Shown here: positions 8,298 through 20,589 of the stretch, in pieces
Layout of the letters: each line of letters starts with the position of its first letter
Numbering within the stretch: the first letter of the stretch is position 1
NCBI RefSeq assembly: GCF_001040705.1
Contig: NZ_CVQP01000005.1
Span: 331,884-395,883 of the forward strand
Length of the DNA stretch: 64,000 bases
Direction of reading: 5' to 3'
Origin: Rhodococcus sp. RD6.2
GTDB lineage: Bacteria > Actinomycetota > Actinomycetes > Mycobacteriales > Mycobacteriaceae
Made by a program: the position numbers and the translations under genes
Notes under the pieces: generated by a model
Told to the model about the DNA's origin: nothing
The model's database searches: none
Seen by the model: only the letters and a program-made list of their open reading frames with translations

Positions 8298-8903
8298 CTG
8301 CAGCTCCTCCGGTTCACTCCCGCACCGACGGCCCGCGGTGCGCGGAGTCCACGATTCGGGGAATTATGAAGTTCCCAAGTGCATTTCGATTGCTCGCGGT
8401 TCGGGCGGACGTATCCGCCCCGTGCATCGGCCTCCGTGATCCGTGCGGCAACCACGCTGCGTCATGGGAATGTACAGCGCCGACGGAGTCGCGTGGTCCA
8501 TGAATACGAATATTCACTTCGAAGAACATGTGTTCGCGGAGTTACATACACTTGCGCGAGACGGCCGACACCTCGACTCCGAGCGCCGGACCCTCCACCT
8601 CGACACGAAGCAGGAAACCGATGCCAGCCTGGGCGTTCGACTGCCGCCTCGACGGCCGACGACGCCACAGGTCGCCCGACTCGAAGTGGTTGCGCGTTGA
8701 ATCATGTTGACACTCAAGCCATCCAGTATCCACCGAGATATGAATCGGGTCACACTTGCCCGTGTTGCGCTTGAGCCTGCCGGTCGCCTGTGGTGTGGTG
8801 TCGTCGGCAAAACCTACTCATCGGTAACAAATGTGTGCGGGGCGGACCCCGTCGACGCCGGCACGTGAAACGAACAGCAGCACGTGGTTTTTCACGCGCC
8901 GGA
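8298..8903. other. Non-coding stretch between the lactone cluster and nuoN
   Basis: About 600 bases with no convincing gene on either strand. It must carry the promoter of the minus-strand lactone cluster. A CATAAT-like -10 lies on the minus strand at 8363-8368, without a good -35. The stretch around 8500-8560 is noticeably less GC-rich than its surroundings. It holds two small dyads: the palindrome GAATATTC near 8511, and GAACA-TG-TGTTC near 8524-8535, which could be regulator sites. An open frame at 8500-8700 on the plus strand has no ribosome site and no recognisable family. Confidence 0.5.
8860..8900 (-). terminator. Possible terminator of the nuo operon
   Basis: GGCACGTGAAA at 8860-8870 can pair with TTTCACGCGCC at 8890-8900 (11 pairs, one mismatch, 19-base loop). 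It lies directly after the nuoN stop on the minus strand. There is no clear T-run and the loop is large, so this is only a candidate. Confidence 0.35.
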
Positions 8904-10487
8904 TCAGATCAGGAAGTCCGCCGCGCGATCCGCGAGGTCGAGAACCGGCTGCGGGAAGACACCGAGCCCGACGGTCACGATCGCGCCCGCCGCGACCGAG
9001 ACGGTCGTGAGCGCACTCGGAATCACGACGTCAGGCGCGACCTCGGGAGGATCGGAGAAGAACATCAGCACGATCACACGCACGTAGAAGAAGGCAGCGA
9101 TCGCGCTGCACACCACGCCGACGACGACCAGGGGCCACCCGCCGGCACCGGCCGCAGCCGAGAAGACCGCGAACTTTCCGACGAACCCCGCGGTCAACGG
9201 GATACCGGCGAACGACAGCAGCAGCAGCGCGAAGGTCCCGGCGAGCAGCGGCGACCGACGCCCGAGCCCCGCCCAGTGCGACAGGTGCGTCGCCTCCCCG
9301 GTCGGGCCGCGCACCAGCCCGACGATCGCGAACGCGGCCACCGTCCCGAAGCCGTACGCGACAAGGTAGAACAGCGTCGACGACAGACCGGCCCGATCCG
9401 CCGCGACGACGCCGACGAGTATGAACCCGGCATGCGCGACAGAGGAATACGCCAGCATTCGCTTGACGTCGGTCTGGGTCACGGCGAGCACGGACCCGAA
9501 CACCATCGTCAGGATCGCCACCACCCACAGCAGGGGACGCCAGTCGTCCCGCAGCCCCGGCACCCCGACGTAGAGGACGCGCAGCATCGCACCGAACGCC
9601 GCGATCTTCGTGGCAGCGGCCATGAATGCGGTGATCGGTGTCGGGGCCCCCTGGTAGACGTCGGGTACCCAGGTGTGGAACGGCACGGCACCGACCTTGA
9701 ACAGGAGGCCCACCGCGAGCAGTCCGGTGCCGATCAGGGCGAACGTGGTCCCTCCGGACGCCGTGGCCTCCGCGATGCCCACGAGCTGGACCGTCCCGGC
9801 CTCGCCGTACAGGAAGGCGACACCGAACAGGAAGAACGCCGACGAGAAGGCACCGAGCAGGAAGTACTTCAGGGCCGCTTCCTGCGACAGCACCCGCTGC
9901 CTGCGGGCGAGGCCGCACAGCAGGTACAGCGGCAGCGACAGCACCTCGAGGGCCACGAACATCGTCAACAGGTCCCCGGACGCCGGGAACAGCAACATCC
10001 CGCCGACCGCGAACAGGGTCAGCGGGAACACCTCTGTTCGCGTCACCCCAGCCGCGGTCGCTTCCTTCTCCGCGACACTGCCGGGCAGCACGGACGCCTG
10101 GGGCGTGAACGCATCCGCGGCCTGGTCCCGTGCCGCGACCCGATCGAGGCGACGCTCGGCGATCAGCAGGATCGACAGGATGGACACCAGCAGGATCGAC
10201 CCCTGCAGGAACAGCGTCGGCCCGTCGACGACCACCGCGCCCGCCACCGCGGTGCCACGGGTGTCACGCAGCGCCACGACCGCGACGAAGGCGGCGCCCA
10301 ATCCGCCGAGCGAGAGTACGAGATGACTGCCGTACCGGACGCGGGCCGGGGCGAACGCCTCCACGATCACCCCGGCCACCGCGACACCGAACACGAGGAG
10401 CATCGGCATGAGCAGGCTGTACTCGATGTCGGGTGCGGGCAGCGGGGACTGTGCGAGGACGGCGGCGGCTGTCGAGAACCTGCTCAC
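8904..10487 (-). CDS. nuoN: NADH-quinone oxidoreductase subunit N
   Basis: 527 residues, all hydrophobic, with the pattern of about 14 membrane helices of the antiporter-like subunits of complex I. Recognisable stretches include LEVLSLPLYLLCG, KVGAVPFHTWVPDVYQGAP (with the conserved Lys and Pro of the discontinuous helix) and DVKRMLAYSSVAHAG. It carries out proton translocation in the membrane arm. The GTG start overlaps the nuoM stop by four bases. It is the last gene of the nuo operon. Confidence 0.97.
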   Translation of the reverse strand: MSRFSTAAAVLAQSPLPAPDIEYSLLMPMLLVFGVAVAGVIVEAFAPARVRYGSHLVLSLGGLGAAFVAVVALRDTRGTAVAGAVVVDGPTLFLQGSILLVSILSILLIAERRLDRVAARDQAADAFTPQASVLPGSVAEKEATAAGVTRTEVFPLTLFAVGGMLLFPASGDLLTMFVALEVLSLPLYLLCGLARRQRVLSQEAALKYFLLGAFSSAFFLFGVAFLYGEAGTVQLVGIAEATASGGTTFALIGTGLLAVGLLFKVGAVPFHTWVPDVYQGAPTPITAFMAAATKIAAFGAMLRVLYVGVPGLRDDWRPLLWVVAILTMVFGSVLAVTQTDVKRMLAYSSVAHAGFILVGVVAADRAGLSSTLFYLVAYGFGTVAAFAIVGLVRGPTGEATHLSHWAGLGRRSPLLAGTFALLLLSFAGIPLTAGFVGKFAVFSAAAGAGGWPLVVVGVVCSAIAAFFYVRVIVLMFFSDPPEVAPDVVIPSALTTVSVAAGAIVTVGLGVFPQPVLDLADRAADFLI

Positions 10488-12061
10488 GGGTGACCGCCTC
10501 CGTCTTCCGCTTCGATGACCGGGACCGTCGGTGCCGGATCCTCCTGGTGCACCGCCGTCAGCGTCGCGTCGACGGCCGGGGTGATCGCGTCGAGCGCCGG
10601 CTTCGGGTAGACGCCGAGGATCACCAGCAGGGCGATCAGCGGTGCCACCACCGCGATCTCGCGGCGACCGAGGTCGCGCACACCCTCACGGGCCGGTCCG
10701 GTCATCACCCGCTGGTACATCCACAGCACGTACACCGCCGAGAGCACCAGTGCCGTGGTCGCTGCGATCGCAGCGACCGGATAGCGGGTGAACGTGCCGA
10801 TCAGGACGAGGAATTCGCTGACGAACGGCGCCAGCCCCGGTAGGGACAGCGTGGCGAGACCGGCGACGAGGAACGTCCCCGCCAGGACCGGGGCGCTGGA
10901 CTGCACGCCGCCGTAGTCGGCGATCGCACGGGACCCCTTGCGAGCGACGAGGAATCCGGCGAGGAGCATGAGCGCGGCGGTGGACAGTCCGTGGTTCACC
11001 ATGTATAGCGCGGACCCGCCCTGCGCCTGGCTGGTGAGGGCGAAGATGCCGAGCACGATGAACCCGAAGTGGGAGATGGACGTGTACGCGATCAGCCGCA
11101 TCATGTCGGTCTGACCGATCGCGACGAGCGCGCCGTAGACGATGCCGACGACGGCGAGGGTGATGACGAGCGGAGCGAAGGTTCTGGTGGCGTCCGGGAA
11201 CAGTTCGATGCAGTACCGCAGCATCCCGAACGTGCCGACCTTGTCGACCACGGCCATCATGAGCACCGCGGTCGACGGGGTCGAGTGGACGGCGGCGTCG
11301 GGCAGCCAGGTGTGCAGCGGCCACAGCGGAGCCTTGACGGCGAACGCGAACATGAAACCGAGGAACAGGGCGTTCGCGACGGGCGTGTCGATCACCAGCG
11401 TGCCGGACGAGACGGCGTCCGCGATGGCCCGGAAATCGAAGGTGCCGGACTCGAACGGGCTCGCGTCCCCCGCGGTGACCGTGTACAGGCCGATCACCGC
11501 GGCCAGCATGATCAGTCCGCCGAACAGGTTGTACAGCAGGAACTTCACAGCGGCGCGGGGGCCACGCGCGTCGCCGAAGCTGCCGATGAGGAAGTACATC
11601 GGAATCAGCATCGCCTCGAAGAACACGTAGAACAGGAGGATGTCGAGGGAGAGAAACGACATCAGCACCATCGCCTCGACCACGAGGACGAGCGAGACGT
11701 ACGCGTGGACCGGTCTCGTCCCCGTCGCCCGATCACCGTCACGCCAGCCCGCGAGCAGCAGGACCGGCACCAGGACGGCGGTGAGCAACACCAACACCAG
11801 CGCGACGCCGTCCACGCCCAGTTCGTAGCGGGTGCCGAACGCCGGTATCCAGGAATGTGATTCGACGAACTGGAAGCGCTCCCCACCCGGATCGAATCCC
11901 ACCGCGACCACCACGGCAACGGCGAGCGTCACCAGCGACGCCGCGAACGCAACCCACCGCGCGGCAACGCGCCCAGCCGCGGGCACACAGGCCACGGCAC
12001 CCGCCCCGACGAGAGGCGCCAACCACAACGCGCTCAACCATGCGAAGCCGTCCACGCTCAC
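10484..12061 (-). CDS. nuoM: NADH-quinone oxidoreductase subunit M
   Basis: 525 residues with about 14 membrane helices. Family signatures are visible: [17 protein letters not shown] (the conserved Glu of helix 5), [29 protein letters not shown] (Lys and Pro of the proton channel) and [15 protein letters not shown]. It is the second antiporter-like proton-pumping subunit of complex I. The GTG start overlaps the nuoL stop by four bases, and the stop overlaps the nuoN start. Confidence 0.97.
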   Translation of the reverse strand: MSVDGFAWLSALWLAPLVGAGAVACVPAAGRVAARWVAFAASLVTLAVAVVVAVGFDPGGERFQFVESHSWIPAFGTRYELGVDGVALVLVLLTAVLVPVLLLAGWRDGDRATGTRPVHAYVSLVLVVEAMVLMSFLSLDILLFYVFFEAMLIPMYFLIGSFGDARGPRAAVKFLLYNLFGGLIMLAAVIGLYTVTAGDASPFESGTFDFRAIADAVSSGTLVIDTPVANALFLGFMFAFAVKAPLWPLHTWLPDAAVHSTPSTAVLMMAVVDKVGTFGMLRYCIELFPDATRTFAPLVITLAVVGIVYGALVAIGQTDMMRLIAYTSISHFGFIVLGIFALTSQAQGGSALYMVNHGLSTAALMLLAGFLVARKGSRAIADYGGVQSSAPVLAGTFLVAGLATLSLPGLAPFVSEFLVLIGTFTRYPVAAIAATTALVLSAVYVLWMYQRVMTGPAREGVRDLGRREIAVVAPLIALLVILGVYPKPALDAITPAVDATLTAVHQEDPAPTVPVIEAEDGGGHP

Positions 12062-13935
12062 CTCACCAACGCCAGCATCGCGACCGCCGCGGCCGCCCCG
12101 AGGAACATGTAGGTCGCATACGTCCGCACGAAACCGTTCTGCAGCTTCCGGATCCGCGTCGACGCACCCGCGACGCCCGCGGCGACGCCGGTGACGACGC
12201 CGTCGACGCCCCGGTCGTCAACGGTGACGAGCGCCCGCGTCACCCGGTCACCGGGGCGCATGAACACCGCCTCGTTCACCGCATCGCCGTAGAGGTCACG
12301 CCGGGCGGCGACGGTCAGCCGCGATACGGGTTCCGGCGCCACCTCCGGGACGGCGACACCGGCGTACTGCCGGTACGCGACTGCGACTCCCGCGAGCACG
12401 ATGACGAGAGTGGTGACGGTGATCGTCCACACCGGCACCGGCAGCTCGTCATGGTGTTCACCGACCACCGGTTCGAGCCAGTCCTGCAGCGCGCCACCGT
12501 AGGCGAGGAGGAAGCCGGACCCGATCGAGCCCACCGCGATGAGCATCATCGGCCACGTCATCACCGCAGGCGACTCGTGGGGGTGCGCATCGTGTCGCCA
12601 CCGCCGCTCCCCGAAGAACGTCATCAGCATCACCCGCGTCATGTAGAACGCGGTGAGACCCGCGCCGAGCAGCGTCGCGGCGCCGAGGATCCAGCCCTCG
12701 AACCCGCCGGCTCCGAACGCGACCTCGATGATCTTGTCCTTCGAGAAGAATCCCGCGAACGGGGGAATGCCGATGATCGCGAGATAGCCGAATCCGAAGG
12801 TGGCGAACGTGATCGGCATGAGTGCGCGCAGGCCGCCGTAGCGGCGCATGTTCACCTCGTCGTTCATGGCGTGCATCACCGATCCGGCCCCGAGGAACAG
12901 GCCGGCCTTGAAGAATCCGTGGGTGAGCAGGTGCATGATCGCGAACGCGTACCCGGCGGGACCGAGGCCCGCGGCGAGGACCATGTAGCCGATCTGGCTC
13001 ATGGTCGACGCGGCGAGCGCCTTCTTGATGTCGTCCTTCGCGCAGCCGACGATCGCCCCGAACAGCAGCGTCACCGCGCCGACGGCGACGACCGCGGTGC
13101 GGGCGGCGGGCGCGAGGTCGAAGATCGCGTTCGACCGGGTGATGAGATAGACGCCCGCGGTGACCATCGTCGCCGCATGGATCAGCGCCGACACCGGAGT
13201 CGGGCCTTCCATCGCGTCCCCGAGCCACGACTGCAGCGGCACCTGAGCCGACTTGCCGCACGCGGCGAGCAGCAGCATCAGCCCCAGGGCCGTCACCGTC
13301 GCTTCGGTGGCATCCCCGACTCCCGCGAAAACACCCGAGTACGAGACGGTTCCGAAGGTGGCGAACATGATCATCAGTGCGATCGCCAACCCCATGTCAC
13401 CGACGCGGTTGACGACGAACGCCTTCTTCGCGGCCGCAGCAGCCGTCGGCTTGTGGTGCCAGAACCCGATCAGCAGGTAGGACGCGAGACCGACGCCTTC
13501 CCATCCGACGTACAGGCCGAGGTAGTTGTCGGACAGGACCAGCAGCAGCATCGCCGCGAGGAACAGATTGAGGTAGGCGAAGAACCGTCGCCTGTCCTGG
13601 TCGTCTCGCATGTACCCGATCGAGTAGATGTGGATCAGCGAGCCGACCCCGGTGATCAGGAGGGCGAAGCACACCGACAGTTGGTCCAGTTGGAGCCCGA
13701 AGTCCACCTGAAGTCCCGCGACGGGAACCCAGCTGAACAGGGTTTCGTGCAGCGCCCGGTCGTCGGCCGCCCGGCCGAGCATGCCGAAGAACAGTGCCGT
13801 CGCGACACCGAACGACGCCAGCGCCGTCGCGCAGCCGAGCAGGTGGCCCCACCGGTCGCTCCGGTGGCCCGCGAGCAGAAGCACCGCGGCGCCGGCGAGC
13901 GGCAGGGCGAAGAGAAGCCAGATTCCCCCCGACAT
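12058..13935 (-). CDS. nuoL: NADH-quinone oxidoreductase subunit L
   Basis: 625 residues from the ATG of MSGGIWLLF; the upstream extension of the frame overlaps nuoK and is spurious. Signatures are [40 protein letters not shown] and [17 protein letters not shown]. The long C-terminal region ends in a hydrophobic helix, as expected for the lateral helix that clamps the membrane arm. This is the distal proton pump of complex I. It begins two bases after the nuoK stop and overlaps nuoM by four bases. Confidence 0.97.
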   Translation of the reverse strand: MSGGIWLLFALPLAGAAVLLLAGHRSDRWGHLLGCATALASFGVATALFFGMLGRAADDRALHETLFSWVPVAGLQVDFGLQLDQLSVCFALLITGVGSLIHIYSIGYMRDDQDRRRFFAYLNLFLAAMLLLVLSDNYLGLYVGWEGVGLASYLLIGFWHHKPTAAAAAKKAFVVNRVGDMGLAIALMIMFATFGTVSYSGVFAGVGDATEATVTALGLMLLLAACGKSAQVPLQSWLGDAMEGPTPVSALIHAATMVTAGVYLITRSNAIFDLAPAARTAVVAVGAVTLLFGAIVGCAKDDIKKALAASTMSQIGYMVLAAGLGPAGYAFAIMHLLTHGFFKAGLFLGAGSVMHAMNDEVNMRRYGGLRALMPITFATFGFGYLAIIGIPPFAGFFSKDKIIEVAFGAGGFEGWILGAATLLGAGLTAFYMTRVMLMTFFGERRWRHDAHPHESPAVMTWPMMLIAVGSIGSGFLLAYGGALQDWLEPVVGEHHDELPVPVWTITVTTLVIVLAGVAVAYRQYAGVAVPEVAPEPVSRLTVAARRDLYGDAVNEAVFMRPGDRVTRALVTVDDRGVDGVVTGVAAGVAGASTRIRKLQNGFVRTYATYMFLGAAAAVAMLALVR

Positions 13936-13937
13936 GG

Positions 13938-14237
13938 TCAGAACTTCAGGAGGTTGGCGGCGTCGACCGATGCGGATCGACGGGTGCGGAAGATGGCCAT
14001 GATGATCGCGAGGCCGACGACGACCTCGGCGGCAGCGACCACCATCGTGAAGAACGCGAAGACGTGACCGTGCAGGTTCCCGTGCATGCGGGCGAAGGTG
14101 ACGAACGCGAGGTTCGTCGCGTTGAGCATCAGTTCGATGCACATGAACACCACGATCGCGTTGCGCCGCAACAGCACACCAGCTGCACCGATGGTGAACA
14201 GCAGTGCCGACAGGTACAGGTAGTTCTCCGGATTCAC
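13938..14237 (-). CDS. nuoK: NADH-quinone oxidoreductase subunit K
   Basis: 99 residues with three membrane helices, the usual size for NuoK. Both conserved membrane glutamates are present: [13 protein letters not shown] in helix 2 and [11 protein letters not shown] in helix 3. It forms part of the proton path between the quinone site and the antiporter subunits. The GTG start overlaps the nuoJ stop by four bases. Confidence 0.97.
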   Translation of the reverse strand: MNPENYLYLSALLFTIGAAGVLLRRNAIVVFMCIELMLNATNLAFVTFARMHGNLHGHVFAFFTMVVAAAEVVVGLAIIMAIFRTRRSASVDAANLLKF

Positions 14238-15028
14238 CTCTCCCCCTTTTCACCGCCGCGGTGCGGCCGATCGTCACTGCTGTCGTCGCGCGGCGTCAGG
14301 ATGCTGCTGACCGATTGCGGGGCGGGCGACCCGTCGGGCAGACGTGCTGCCATGTCCACGGCGTTGTGGCGGGCGTAGACGCCGGGCGTCGGCAGCGGTG
14401 TGACCTGGCCGCCGTCCCGGAACCGTTTCAGCGACATGGCCTTCTGGTCGGGTTTCGGTTCGAGGCGTTCGCGGTGCGCGAGGACCATCGCTCCCAGGGT
14501 CGCGACGATCAGGAGCGCGCCCGTCAGTTCGAACGCCCACACGTAGCGCAGGAAGATCAGCTCCGCGAGGGCGGGCACGTTGCCGAGTGTGCCGTCCGGC
14601 CCGGGCCCGCTGTTGGCGTCGGGCAGGTCGACGAAGGCCGTCACCGTGACACTGCCGATTCCCGCGATGAGAAGGACCCCGAATCCGACGCCTGCCGCGA
14701 CGGCGGCAACTCGTTGCCCTCGGAGGGTTTCGACGAGTGAGTCGGACGAGTCGACGCCGATGAGCATCAGTACGAACAGGAACAGCATCATGACCGCGCC
14801 GGTGTACACGACGATCTGCACGACCCCCAGGAACAGGGCGTCCTGCGCGATGTAGAAGAACGCGAGCAGGATCATCGTCATCGCCAGGAAGATCGCCGAG
14901 TACACGGCCTTGGTGGCGCACACGACCCCGAGTGCTCCGATGACGCAGAGCGTGCCGAGAATCCAGAACTGCACGGCTTCGGCGGTACTCGTGCGAGTGA
15001 GCGGCTCCGCGAGCAGAAGGGCGTTCAC
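14234..15028 (-). CDS. nuoJ: NADH-quinone oxidoreductase subunit J
   Basis: 264 residues. Five N-terminal hydrophobic helices include the [23 protein letters not shown]-type segment that marks NuoJ (pi-bulge helix of the proton path). A polar C-terminal tail of about 70 residues follows and is longer than in enterobacterial NuoJ. The GTG start overlaps the nuoI stop by four bases. Confidence 0.96.
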   Translation of the reverse strand: MNALLLAEPLTRTSTAEAVQFWILGTLCVIGALGVVCATKAVYSAIFLAMTMILLAFFYIAQDALFLGVVQIVVYTGAVMMLFLFVLMLIGVDSSDSLVETLRGQRVAAVAAGVGFGVLLIAGIGSVTVTAFVDLPDANSGPGPDGTLGNVPALAELIFLRYVWAFELTGALLIVATLGAMVLAHRERLEPKPDQKAMSLKRFRDGGQVTPLPTPGVYARHNAVDMAARLPDGSPAPQSVSSILTPRDDSSDDRPHRGGEKGER

Positions 15029-15558
15029 GACGTCTCCCCTGTCGGGCCGTCACCGGTGACGTTGTTCCGGTAGTAGTCCTCGTCGGTGGCGCCGGGTGCC
15101 ATGTCGTGCGGTGGCGCGGTCATTCCGGGTTCGAGCGGGGCGAGGAGGCGGTCCTTGCCGAAGATGAGGTCGGCGCGGTTGTCGTCGACGAGTTCGTCGT
15201 AGCTGTCGGTCATGGTGAGCGCTCGGGTCGGGCAGGCTTCGACGCACAGTCCGCAGCCGATGCAGCGGAGGTAGTTGATCTGGTAGACGCGCCCGTATCG
15301 CTCTCCGGGTGAAAAGCGTTCGCCCTCGGTGTTGTCGGCGCCCTCGACGTAGATCGCGTCGGCGGGGCAGGCCCACGCGCACAGTTCGCAGCCGATGCAC
15401 TTCTCCAGACCGTCGGCGTAGCGGTTGAGCTGGTGACGCCCGTGGTATCCGGGCGCGGTCGGCGGGCGTTCCTCCGGGTACATCTCGGTGTTCGGCTTCT
15501 TGAACATCGTCGAGAAGGTGACGCCGAACCCGGAGATGGCATCGAGGAATCTGGTCAT
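15025..15558 (-). CDS. nuoI: NADH-quinone oxidoreductase subunit I, two [4Fe-4S] clusters
   Basis: 177 residues. Two ferredoxin motifs, [12 protein letters not shown] and [12 protein letters not shown], bind clusters N6a and N6b, which pass electrons towards NuoB. An N-terminal amphipathic stretch fits its contact with the membrane arm. The ATG overlaps the nuoH stop (ATGA). Confidence 0.97.
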   Translation of the reverse strand: MTRFLDAISGFGVTFSTMFKKPNTEMYPEERPPTAPGYHGRHQLNRYADGLEKCIGCELCAWACPADAIYVEGADNTEGERFSPGERYGRVYQINYLRCIGCGLCVEACPTRALTMTDSYDELVDDNRADLIFGKDRLLAPLEPGMTAPPHDMAPGATDEDYYRNNVTGDGPTGETS

Positions 15559-16844
15559 GACGAACCTCCGGACACCCGATCGAACGTGGGCAGTTTTTGT
15601 CCCGGCATCGGCGGGACGGGGAACCCGCCTGCCATCGGATCGAACGGTTGCTCCTCCGGCGGCGCAATCTCCGTCTCATCGGTTCTCCTGCGCCTCAGCA
15701 GGTTCCACAGCAGCGCGAACAGCGCCAGAGCCACCATCACCCCGGCGACGACGAGGGTGACGGCCCGCGCATCGTGTCCTTCGATCCGCAGCGCCTTCGC
15801 GGTGGCGACCAGCATCACCCACACCAGCGACGCCGGGATGAGCACCTTCCAGCCGAGGTTCATGAACTGGTCGTAGCGCAGTCGCGGCAGTGTGGCGCGC
15901 AACCAGATGAAGACGAACAGGAACGCCCACACCTTCGCGACGAACCACAGCACCGGCCACCATCCGCTGTTGGCGCCGTCCCAGATGCTGATGGGCCACG
16001 GCGCGTGCCAGCCACCGAGGAACAGGGTCGTCGCGAGCGCCGAGACGGTGACCATGTTGATGTACTCGGCGAGCATGAACATCGCGAACCGGAGCGACGA
16101 GTACTCGGTGTGGAATCCGCCGACGAGTTCGCCCTCCGCCTCGGGCAGGTCGAACGGCGCCCGGTTGGTCTCGCCGACCATCGAGGTCACGTAGATCAGG
16201 AACGACGGCAGCAGCAGGAAGACGTACCAGGTGCCGACCTGGGAGTCGACGATCCCGGAGGTGCTCATGGTGCCCGCGTCGAGGAACACGGCCGCGAACG
16301 ACAGGCCCATTGCCACCTCGTACGAGATGACCTGTGCGGTGGACCGCAGGCCGCCGAGCAGCGGGTAGGTCGATCCGGATGCCCATCCGGCGAGGACGAT
16401 GCCGTAGACGCCGACGGAGGTGACGGCGAGGACGTACAGGACGGCGACCTGGAGATCGGTGAGCTGCAGCGGGGTGCGATGCCCGAAGACGGACACCTCC
16501 GGGCCGAACGGGATGACGGCGAACGCCATGATCGCAGGGACGATCGAGATGATCGGCGCGAGGAGGTAGACCGGTTTGTCGACCCCGGCCGGGACGATGC
16601 CCTCCTTGAGCGCGAGTTTGATGCCGTCGGCGAGGGACTGCAGCGTGCCGCGGGGCCCGACGCGGTTGGGGCCGACCCGCATCTGCATCCACGCCATGAC
16701 CTTGCGTTCGGCGAGCAGCGCCAGCAATGGCGTCACGATCAGGAAAGCGAAGATCGCCACCGCTTTCGCAATCACCAGCCACCAGGGGTCCCGGCCGAAC
16801 GCGGACAGGTCGGCACCCGCGGCGAGGACGAGGTCGGCGCTCAT
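15555..16844 (-). CDS. nuoH: NADH-quinone oxidoreductase subunit H
   Basis: 429 residues from the ATG overlapping the nuoG stop; the longer upstream frame lies inside nuoG. About eight membrane helices are present with the family signatures [19 protein letters not shown] and [26 protein letters not shown], whose acidic residues line the quinone chamber. The C-terminus has about 40 extra polar residues (ending in RVSGGSS), which is usual in actinobacteria. It joins the peripheral and membrane arms of complex I. Confidence 0.97.
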   Translation of the reverse strand: MSADLVLAAGADLSAFGRDPWWLVIAKAVAIFAFLIVTPLLALLAERKVMAWMQMRVGPNRVGPRGTLQSLADGIKLALKEGIVPAGVDKPVYLLAPIISIVPAIMAFAVIPFGPEVSVFGHRTPLQLTDLQVAVLYVLAVTSVGVYGIVLAGWASGSTYPLLGGLRSTAQVISYEVAMGLSFAAVFLDAGTMSTSGIVDSQVGTWYVFLLLPSFLIYVTSMVGETNRAPFDLPEAEGELVGGFHTEYSSLRFAMFMLAEYINMVTVSALATTLFLGGWHAPWPISIWDGANSGWWPVLWFVAKVWAFLFVFIWLRATLPRLRYDQFMNLGWKVLIPASLVWVMLVATAKALRIEGHDARAVTLVVAGVMVALALFALLWNLLRRRRTDETEIAPPEEQPFDPMAGGFPVPPMPGQKLPTFDRVSGGSS

Positions 16845-19273
16845 CTCTCCTCGCCTTCGGCCGCGCGGCCGGGTCTGATGCGCACCAGTGCGCCGACCGT
16901 GACCCCGAGGTCGCGGTGCACGGCGCTGCCGGGCGAGTTCAGCGGCAACCACACCACCCGCTCGGGCAGATCGGTGACCACGACGGGGAGCGTCACGGCT
17001 CCGTGGTCGGTGCTCACGACGAGTGCACCGCCGTCCTGGCAGCCGATCTCGGCCGCCGTGCCCGCCGAGATCCGCGCGACCGGCCGGTGTGCCGTGCCCG
17101 CGAGGTGCGGTTCGCCGTCCTGCATACGCCCGGCGTCGAGCAGCATCCGCCACCCGGCGAGGATCGCCTGGCCGGGACCGGGACTGCGGGGTTCGGCCGC
17201 GGCGGTCGCGGGATCGCTCGCCGGGTCGCCGTCCCAGTGCCCGACGACAGCGAGTTCAGCTCGGGCCGTGGCGGCGTCCGGGAGGTCGATGGGTTCACCC
17301 ATCTCGGCCGAGAGTGCGTGCAGCACTCGAAGGTCCGGCATCGCGCCGGTGCCTGCCAGCGCCGACTCGAACGGCCGGTCGCGGCCCTCCCAGTCGACGA
17401 AGGTGCCAGTCTTCTCCCCGACCGGCGCCACCGGGAACACGACGTCGGCGAGGTCGGTGACGTCGCTGCGACGCAGTTCCAGCGACACCACGAACCCCGC
17501 GGAACGCACCGCCTCCCGCGCCGCAGCCGGGTCGGGAAGATCGTCGAGTTCGACACCGGCGATCAGCAGGGCACCGAGGGTTCCGCTTCGTGCCGCGGCG
17601 AGGATGCCGTCGGTGCCGCGGCCCGGGGCAGCAGGCAGGTCGGCCTTCCACCGGGCACCGACCCGGCTCCTGGCGTCCGCAATCGTGACGGGGTGACCGC
17701 CCGGCAGCAGGGTCGGCAGTGCGCCCGCTTCGACGGCACCTCGGTCACCGGCTCGTCGCGGGATCCAGGCGAGACGAGCGCCCGTGGCGTCGGCGAGTTC
17801 ACACGCCGCGGTCAGTGTTCCGGGGATCGCTGCGGCCCGTTCGCCTACCAGGATCAGCGCCCCCGACTGGCGGAGGGTGTCGTCGGCCGACAACGCCCGC
17901 AGCGCTGCGGGCTCACCGCCCGGGCCCGCCTGCACCAGACGTCCGGACAGCTTGCCAAGTCCGCGGCTCGCGTACGCCGCGACAGAGTGCACCGTGAGTC
18001 CGTTCCTGCGCACCGCCTTGCGTAGCCGCAGGAAGACGATCGGCGACTCCTCCTCCGGTTCGAGGTTCACCAGCAGTACCGCGGGCGCGCGATCGATGTC
18101 GGCGTAGGTGACGTCCATCCGTCGTCCCGCGACCCGGGCGGCGAGGAACGCGGTCTCCTCCGCAGAGTGTGGGCGGCCCCGGAAGTCGATGTCGTTGGTG
18201 CCGAGCGTGACCCGCGCGAACTTCGCGTAGGCGTAGGCGTCCTCGACGGTGAGGCGACCTCCGGTGAGGACACCGGCTCTTTCGGCGTCCCGCAGTCCGC
18301 GCGCCGCGACCACGAGCGCCGCCGACCACGACGCGGGTTCCAGTTGGCCACTCGACCCGCGCACCAGCGGGGACGTCAGGCGGTCGTCGGCGGTGGCGTA
18401 GGTGAATGCCCACCGTCCCTTGTCGCAGTTCCATTCCTCGTTGACCTCGGGGTCGTCGCCTGCGAGGCGCCGCAGCACGGTCCCCCGGCGATGGTCGGTG
18501 CGCTGCGCGCAGCCGGACGCACAGTGCTCGCACACACTGGGACTGGACACCAGGTCGAACGGGCGGGCGCGGAACCGGTAGGCGGCACCGGTCAGCGCGC
18601 CGACGGGACAGATCTGCACGGTGTTGCCGGAGAAATACGACTCGAACGGCTCCCCCTCCCCGATCCCGACCTGCTGCAACGCGCCGCGCTCGAGCAGGTC
18701 GATGAACGGGTCGCCCGCCACCTGCTCGGAGAAGCGGGTGCACCGCGCGCACAGCACGCAGCGCTCACGGTCGAGCAGCACCTCCGTCGACAGCGGAATC
18801 GGCTTCGGATACGTACGTTTGACGCCGTCGAAGCGAGACTCGCTGCGGCCGTTGGACATCGCCTGGTTCTGCAGGGGACACTCGCCGCCCTTGTCGCACA
18901 CCGGGCAGTCGAGCGGATGGTTGATCAACAGCATCTCCATCACACCGCGCTGCGCCTTGTCCGCCTCCGGGGAGGTGAGCTGGGTGTGCACGATCATCCC
19001 CTCGGAGACGGTCGTGGTGCACGACGCCATCGGCTTCGGCAGCCGCGCGGCGGGTGCGCCGGGTTCGCGCCCGGGCAGCCACACCTCGACGAGGCACTGT
19101 CTGCACGCGCCGACCGGGTCGAGCAGCGGATGGTCGCAGAACCGGGGGATCTGGATGCCGACCAGCTCGGCGGCACGGATGACGAGGGTGCCCTTCGGAA
19201 CCGAGACGTCGGCTCCGTCGATCGTCACCGTGACCAGGTCGGCGGGCGCGGACACGTTCTCCTGCAGTGTCAT
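16841..19273 (-). CDS. nuoG: NADH-quinone oxidoreductase subunit G
   Basis: 810 residues. The N-terminal 2Fe-2S domain carries CRQCLVEV and the His-type site motif [14 protein letters not shown] ferredoxin-like pair begins CVLCARC, and CEHCASGC marks the extra cluster region at the start of the molybdopterin-oxidoreductase-like domain, which has lost its cofactor role. It carries most of the electron-transfer chain between NuoF and NuoI. The ATG overlaps the nuoF stop and the stop overlaps the nuoH start, four bases each. Confidence 0.97.
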   Translation of the reverse strand: MTLQENVSAPADLVTVTIDGADVSVPKGTLVIRAAELVGIQIPRFCDHPLLDPVGACRQCLVEVWLPGREPGAPAARLPKPMASCTTTVSEGMIVHTQLTSPEADKAQRGVMEMLLINHPLDCPVCDKGGECPLQNQAMSNGRSESRFDGVKRTYPKPIPLSTEVLLDRERCVLCARCTRFSEQVAGDPFIDLLERGALQQVGIGEGEPFESYFSGNTVQICPVGALTGAAYRFRARPFDLVSSPSVCEHCASGCAQRTDHRRGTVLRRLAGDDPEVNEEWNCDKGRWAFTYATADDRLTSPLVRGSSGQLEPASWSAALVVAARGLRDAERAGVLTGGRLTVEDAYAYAKFARVTLGTNDIDFRGRPHSAEETAFLAARVAGRRMDVTYADIDRAPAVLLVNLEPEEESPIVFLRLRKAVRRNGLTVHSVAAYASRGLGKLSGRLVQAGPGGEPAALRALSADDTLRQSGALILVGERAAAIPGTLTAACELADATGARLAWIPRRAGDRGAVEAGALPTLLPGGHPVTIADARSRVGARWKADLPAAPGRGTDGILAAARSGTLGALLIAGVELDDLPDPAAAREAVRSAGFVVSLELRRSDVTDLADVVFPVAPVGEKTGTFVDWEGRDRPFESALAGTGAMPDLRVLHALSAEMGEPIDLPDAATARAELAVVGHWDGDPASDPATAAAEPRSPGPGQAILAGWRMLLDAGRMQDGEPHLAGTAHRPVARISAGTAAEIGCQDGGALVVSTDHGAVTLPVVVTDLPERVVWLPLNSPGSAVHRDLGVTVGALVRIRPGRAAEGEER

Positions 19274-20589
19274 TGCGCCGCCGCCCCCGAAGTCAGTGCG
19301 GCCCGCGCCGGATCGAAGGGACAGCCGCCGTGATCGAAGTGCGCGAGATACTCCCCGCGGAAGTACTTGAGCGAGGAAGTGATCGGGCTGGCGGCGGCGT
19401 CACCGAGGGCGCAGAACGACTTCCCCGCGATGCCGTCGGCGATGTCGAGCAGCGTCTCCAGGTCGGCGGGCGTTCCCTCCCCGGCCTCGAGCCGTTCCAT
19501 CACCTGAACCAGCCAGTAGGTGCCCTCCCGGCACGGCGTGCACTTGCCGCACGACTCGTGCGCGTAGAACTGCGTCCATCGCAGCACGGCCCGCACGACG
19601 CAGGTCGTCTCGTCGAAGATCTGCAATGCCTTGGTGCCGAGCATCGATCCGGCGACGGCGACACCCTCGTAGTCCAGTGGAACGTCGAGGTGTTCCTCGG
19701 TGAAGATCGGCGTCGACGATCCACCTGGCGTCCAGAACTTGAGCTGATGCCCGGCACGGATCCCGCCCGCGTAGTCGAGGAGCTCCCGCAACGAGATGCC
19801 CAGTGGCGCTTCGTACTGCCCCGGACTCGTGACGTGTCCGGACAGCGAGTACAGCGTGAAGCCGGGCGACTTCTCGCTGCCCATCGAGCGGAACCAGTCG
19901 GGTCCGTTGACGAGGATCGGCGGCACGCTTGCGATGGACTCGACGTTGTTGACGACCGTCGGGCTCGCGTAGAGGCCGGCGACGGCGGGGAACGGCGGCC
20001 GAAGCCGGGGCTGTCCGCGCCGCCCCTCCAACGAGTCGAGCAGCGCGGTCTCCTCGCCACAGATGTACGCGCCCGCGCCCGCATGGACGACGACGTCGAG
20101 GTCGTATCCGCTGCCGAGAATGTCCCGCCCCAGGTAGCCCGCCTCGTAAGCCTCCGCGACCGCGTTCTGCAGTCGGCGGAGCACCGGCACCACCTCGCCG
20201 CGAACGTAGATGAACGCGTGGTGCGCCCGGATCGCGTAAGCGGCGATCACGACACCCTCGACGAGCGCGTGCGGCGTCGCGAGCATCAGCGGCATGTCCT
20301 TGCAGGTGCCCGGTTCGGATTCGTCGGCGTTCACCACGAGATAGTGCGGTGTGCCCGGACCCTGCGACTCCGGCGAATCCTGGGGAATGAACGACCATTT
20401 CGTGCCGGTGGGAAATCCCGCGCCCCCGCGGCCGCGCAGTCCGGATGCCTTGACGATGTCGATGACGCCGTCGGGTGACATCGCGAGCGCGATCTTCAGT
20501 CCCCGGTAGCCGTCGTGCCGTTCGTAGGTGTCCAGGGACCACGATCGCGGCTCGTCCCAGTAGCGGCTCAGCACCGGCGTCAGCGTCAT
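19270..20589 (-). CDS. nuoF: NADH-quinone oxidoreductase subunit F (NADH and FMN site)
   Basis: 439 residues from the ATG overlapping the nuoE stop; the frame extends upstream only as a shadow within nuoE. The NADH/FMN-binding motifs [10 protein letters not shown] and [12 protein letters not shown] are intact. Cluster N3 is bound by [13 protein letters not shown] together with CALGDAA. It oxidises NADH and passes electrons to NuoE and NuoG. Confidence 0.97.
   Translation of the reverse strand: MTLTPVLSRYWDEPRSWSLDTYERHDGYRGLKIALAMSPDGVIDIVKASGLRGRGGAGFPTGTKWSFIPQDSPESQGPGTPHYLVVNADESEPGTCKDMPLMLATPHALVEGVVIAAYAIRAHHAFIYVRGEVVPVLRRLQNAVAEAYEAGYLGRDILGSGYDLDVVVHAGAGAYICGEETALLDSLEGRRGQPRLRPPFPAVAGLYASPTVVNNVESIASVPPILVNGPDWFRSMGSEKSPGFTLYSLSGHVTSPGQYEAPLGISLRELLDYAGGIRAGHQLKFWTPGGSSTPIFTEEHLDVPLDYEGVAVAGSMLGTKALQIFDETTCVVRAVLRWTQFYAHESCGKCTPCREGTYWLVQVMERLEAGEGTPADLETLLDIADGIAGKSFCALGDAAASPITSSLKYFRGEYLAHFDHGGCPFDPARAALTSGAAAQ

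Noticed and set aside
8500-8700. Possible 66-residue plus-strand gene in the 8298-8903 gap
   Set aside because: No ribosome site, AT-rich codons in the first third unlike the rest, and no recognisable family.
11857-14067. Plus-strand open frame of 736 codons opposite nuoL
   Set aside because: It overlaps fully with nuoL, nuoK and part of nuoM, which carry unmistakable complex I motifs; the shadow has none.
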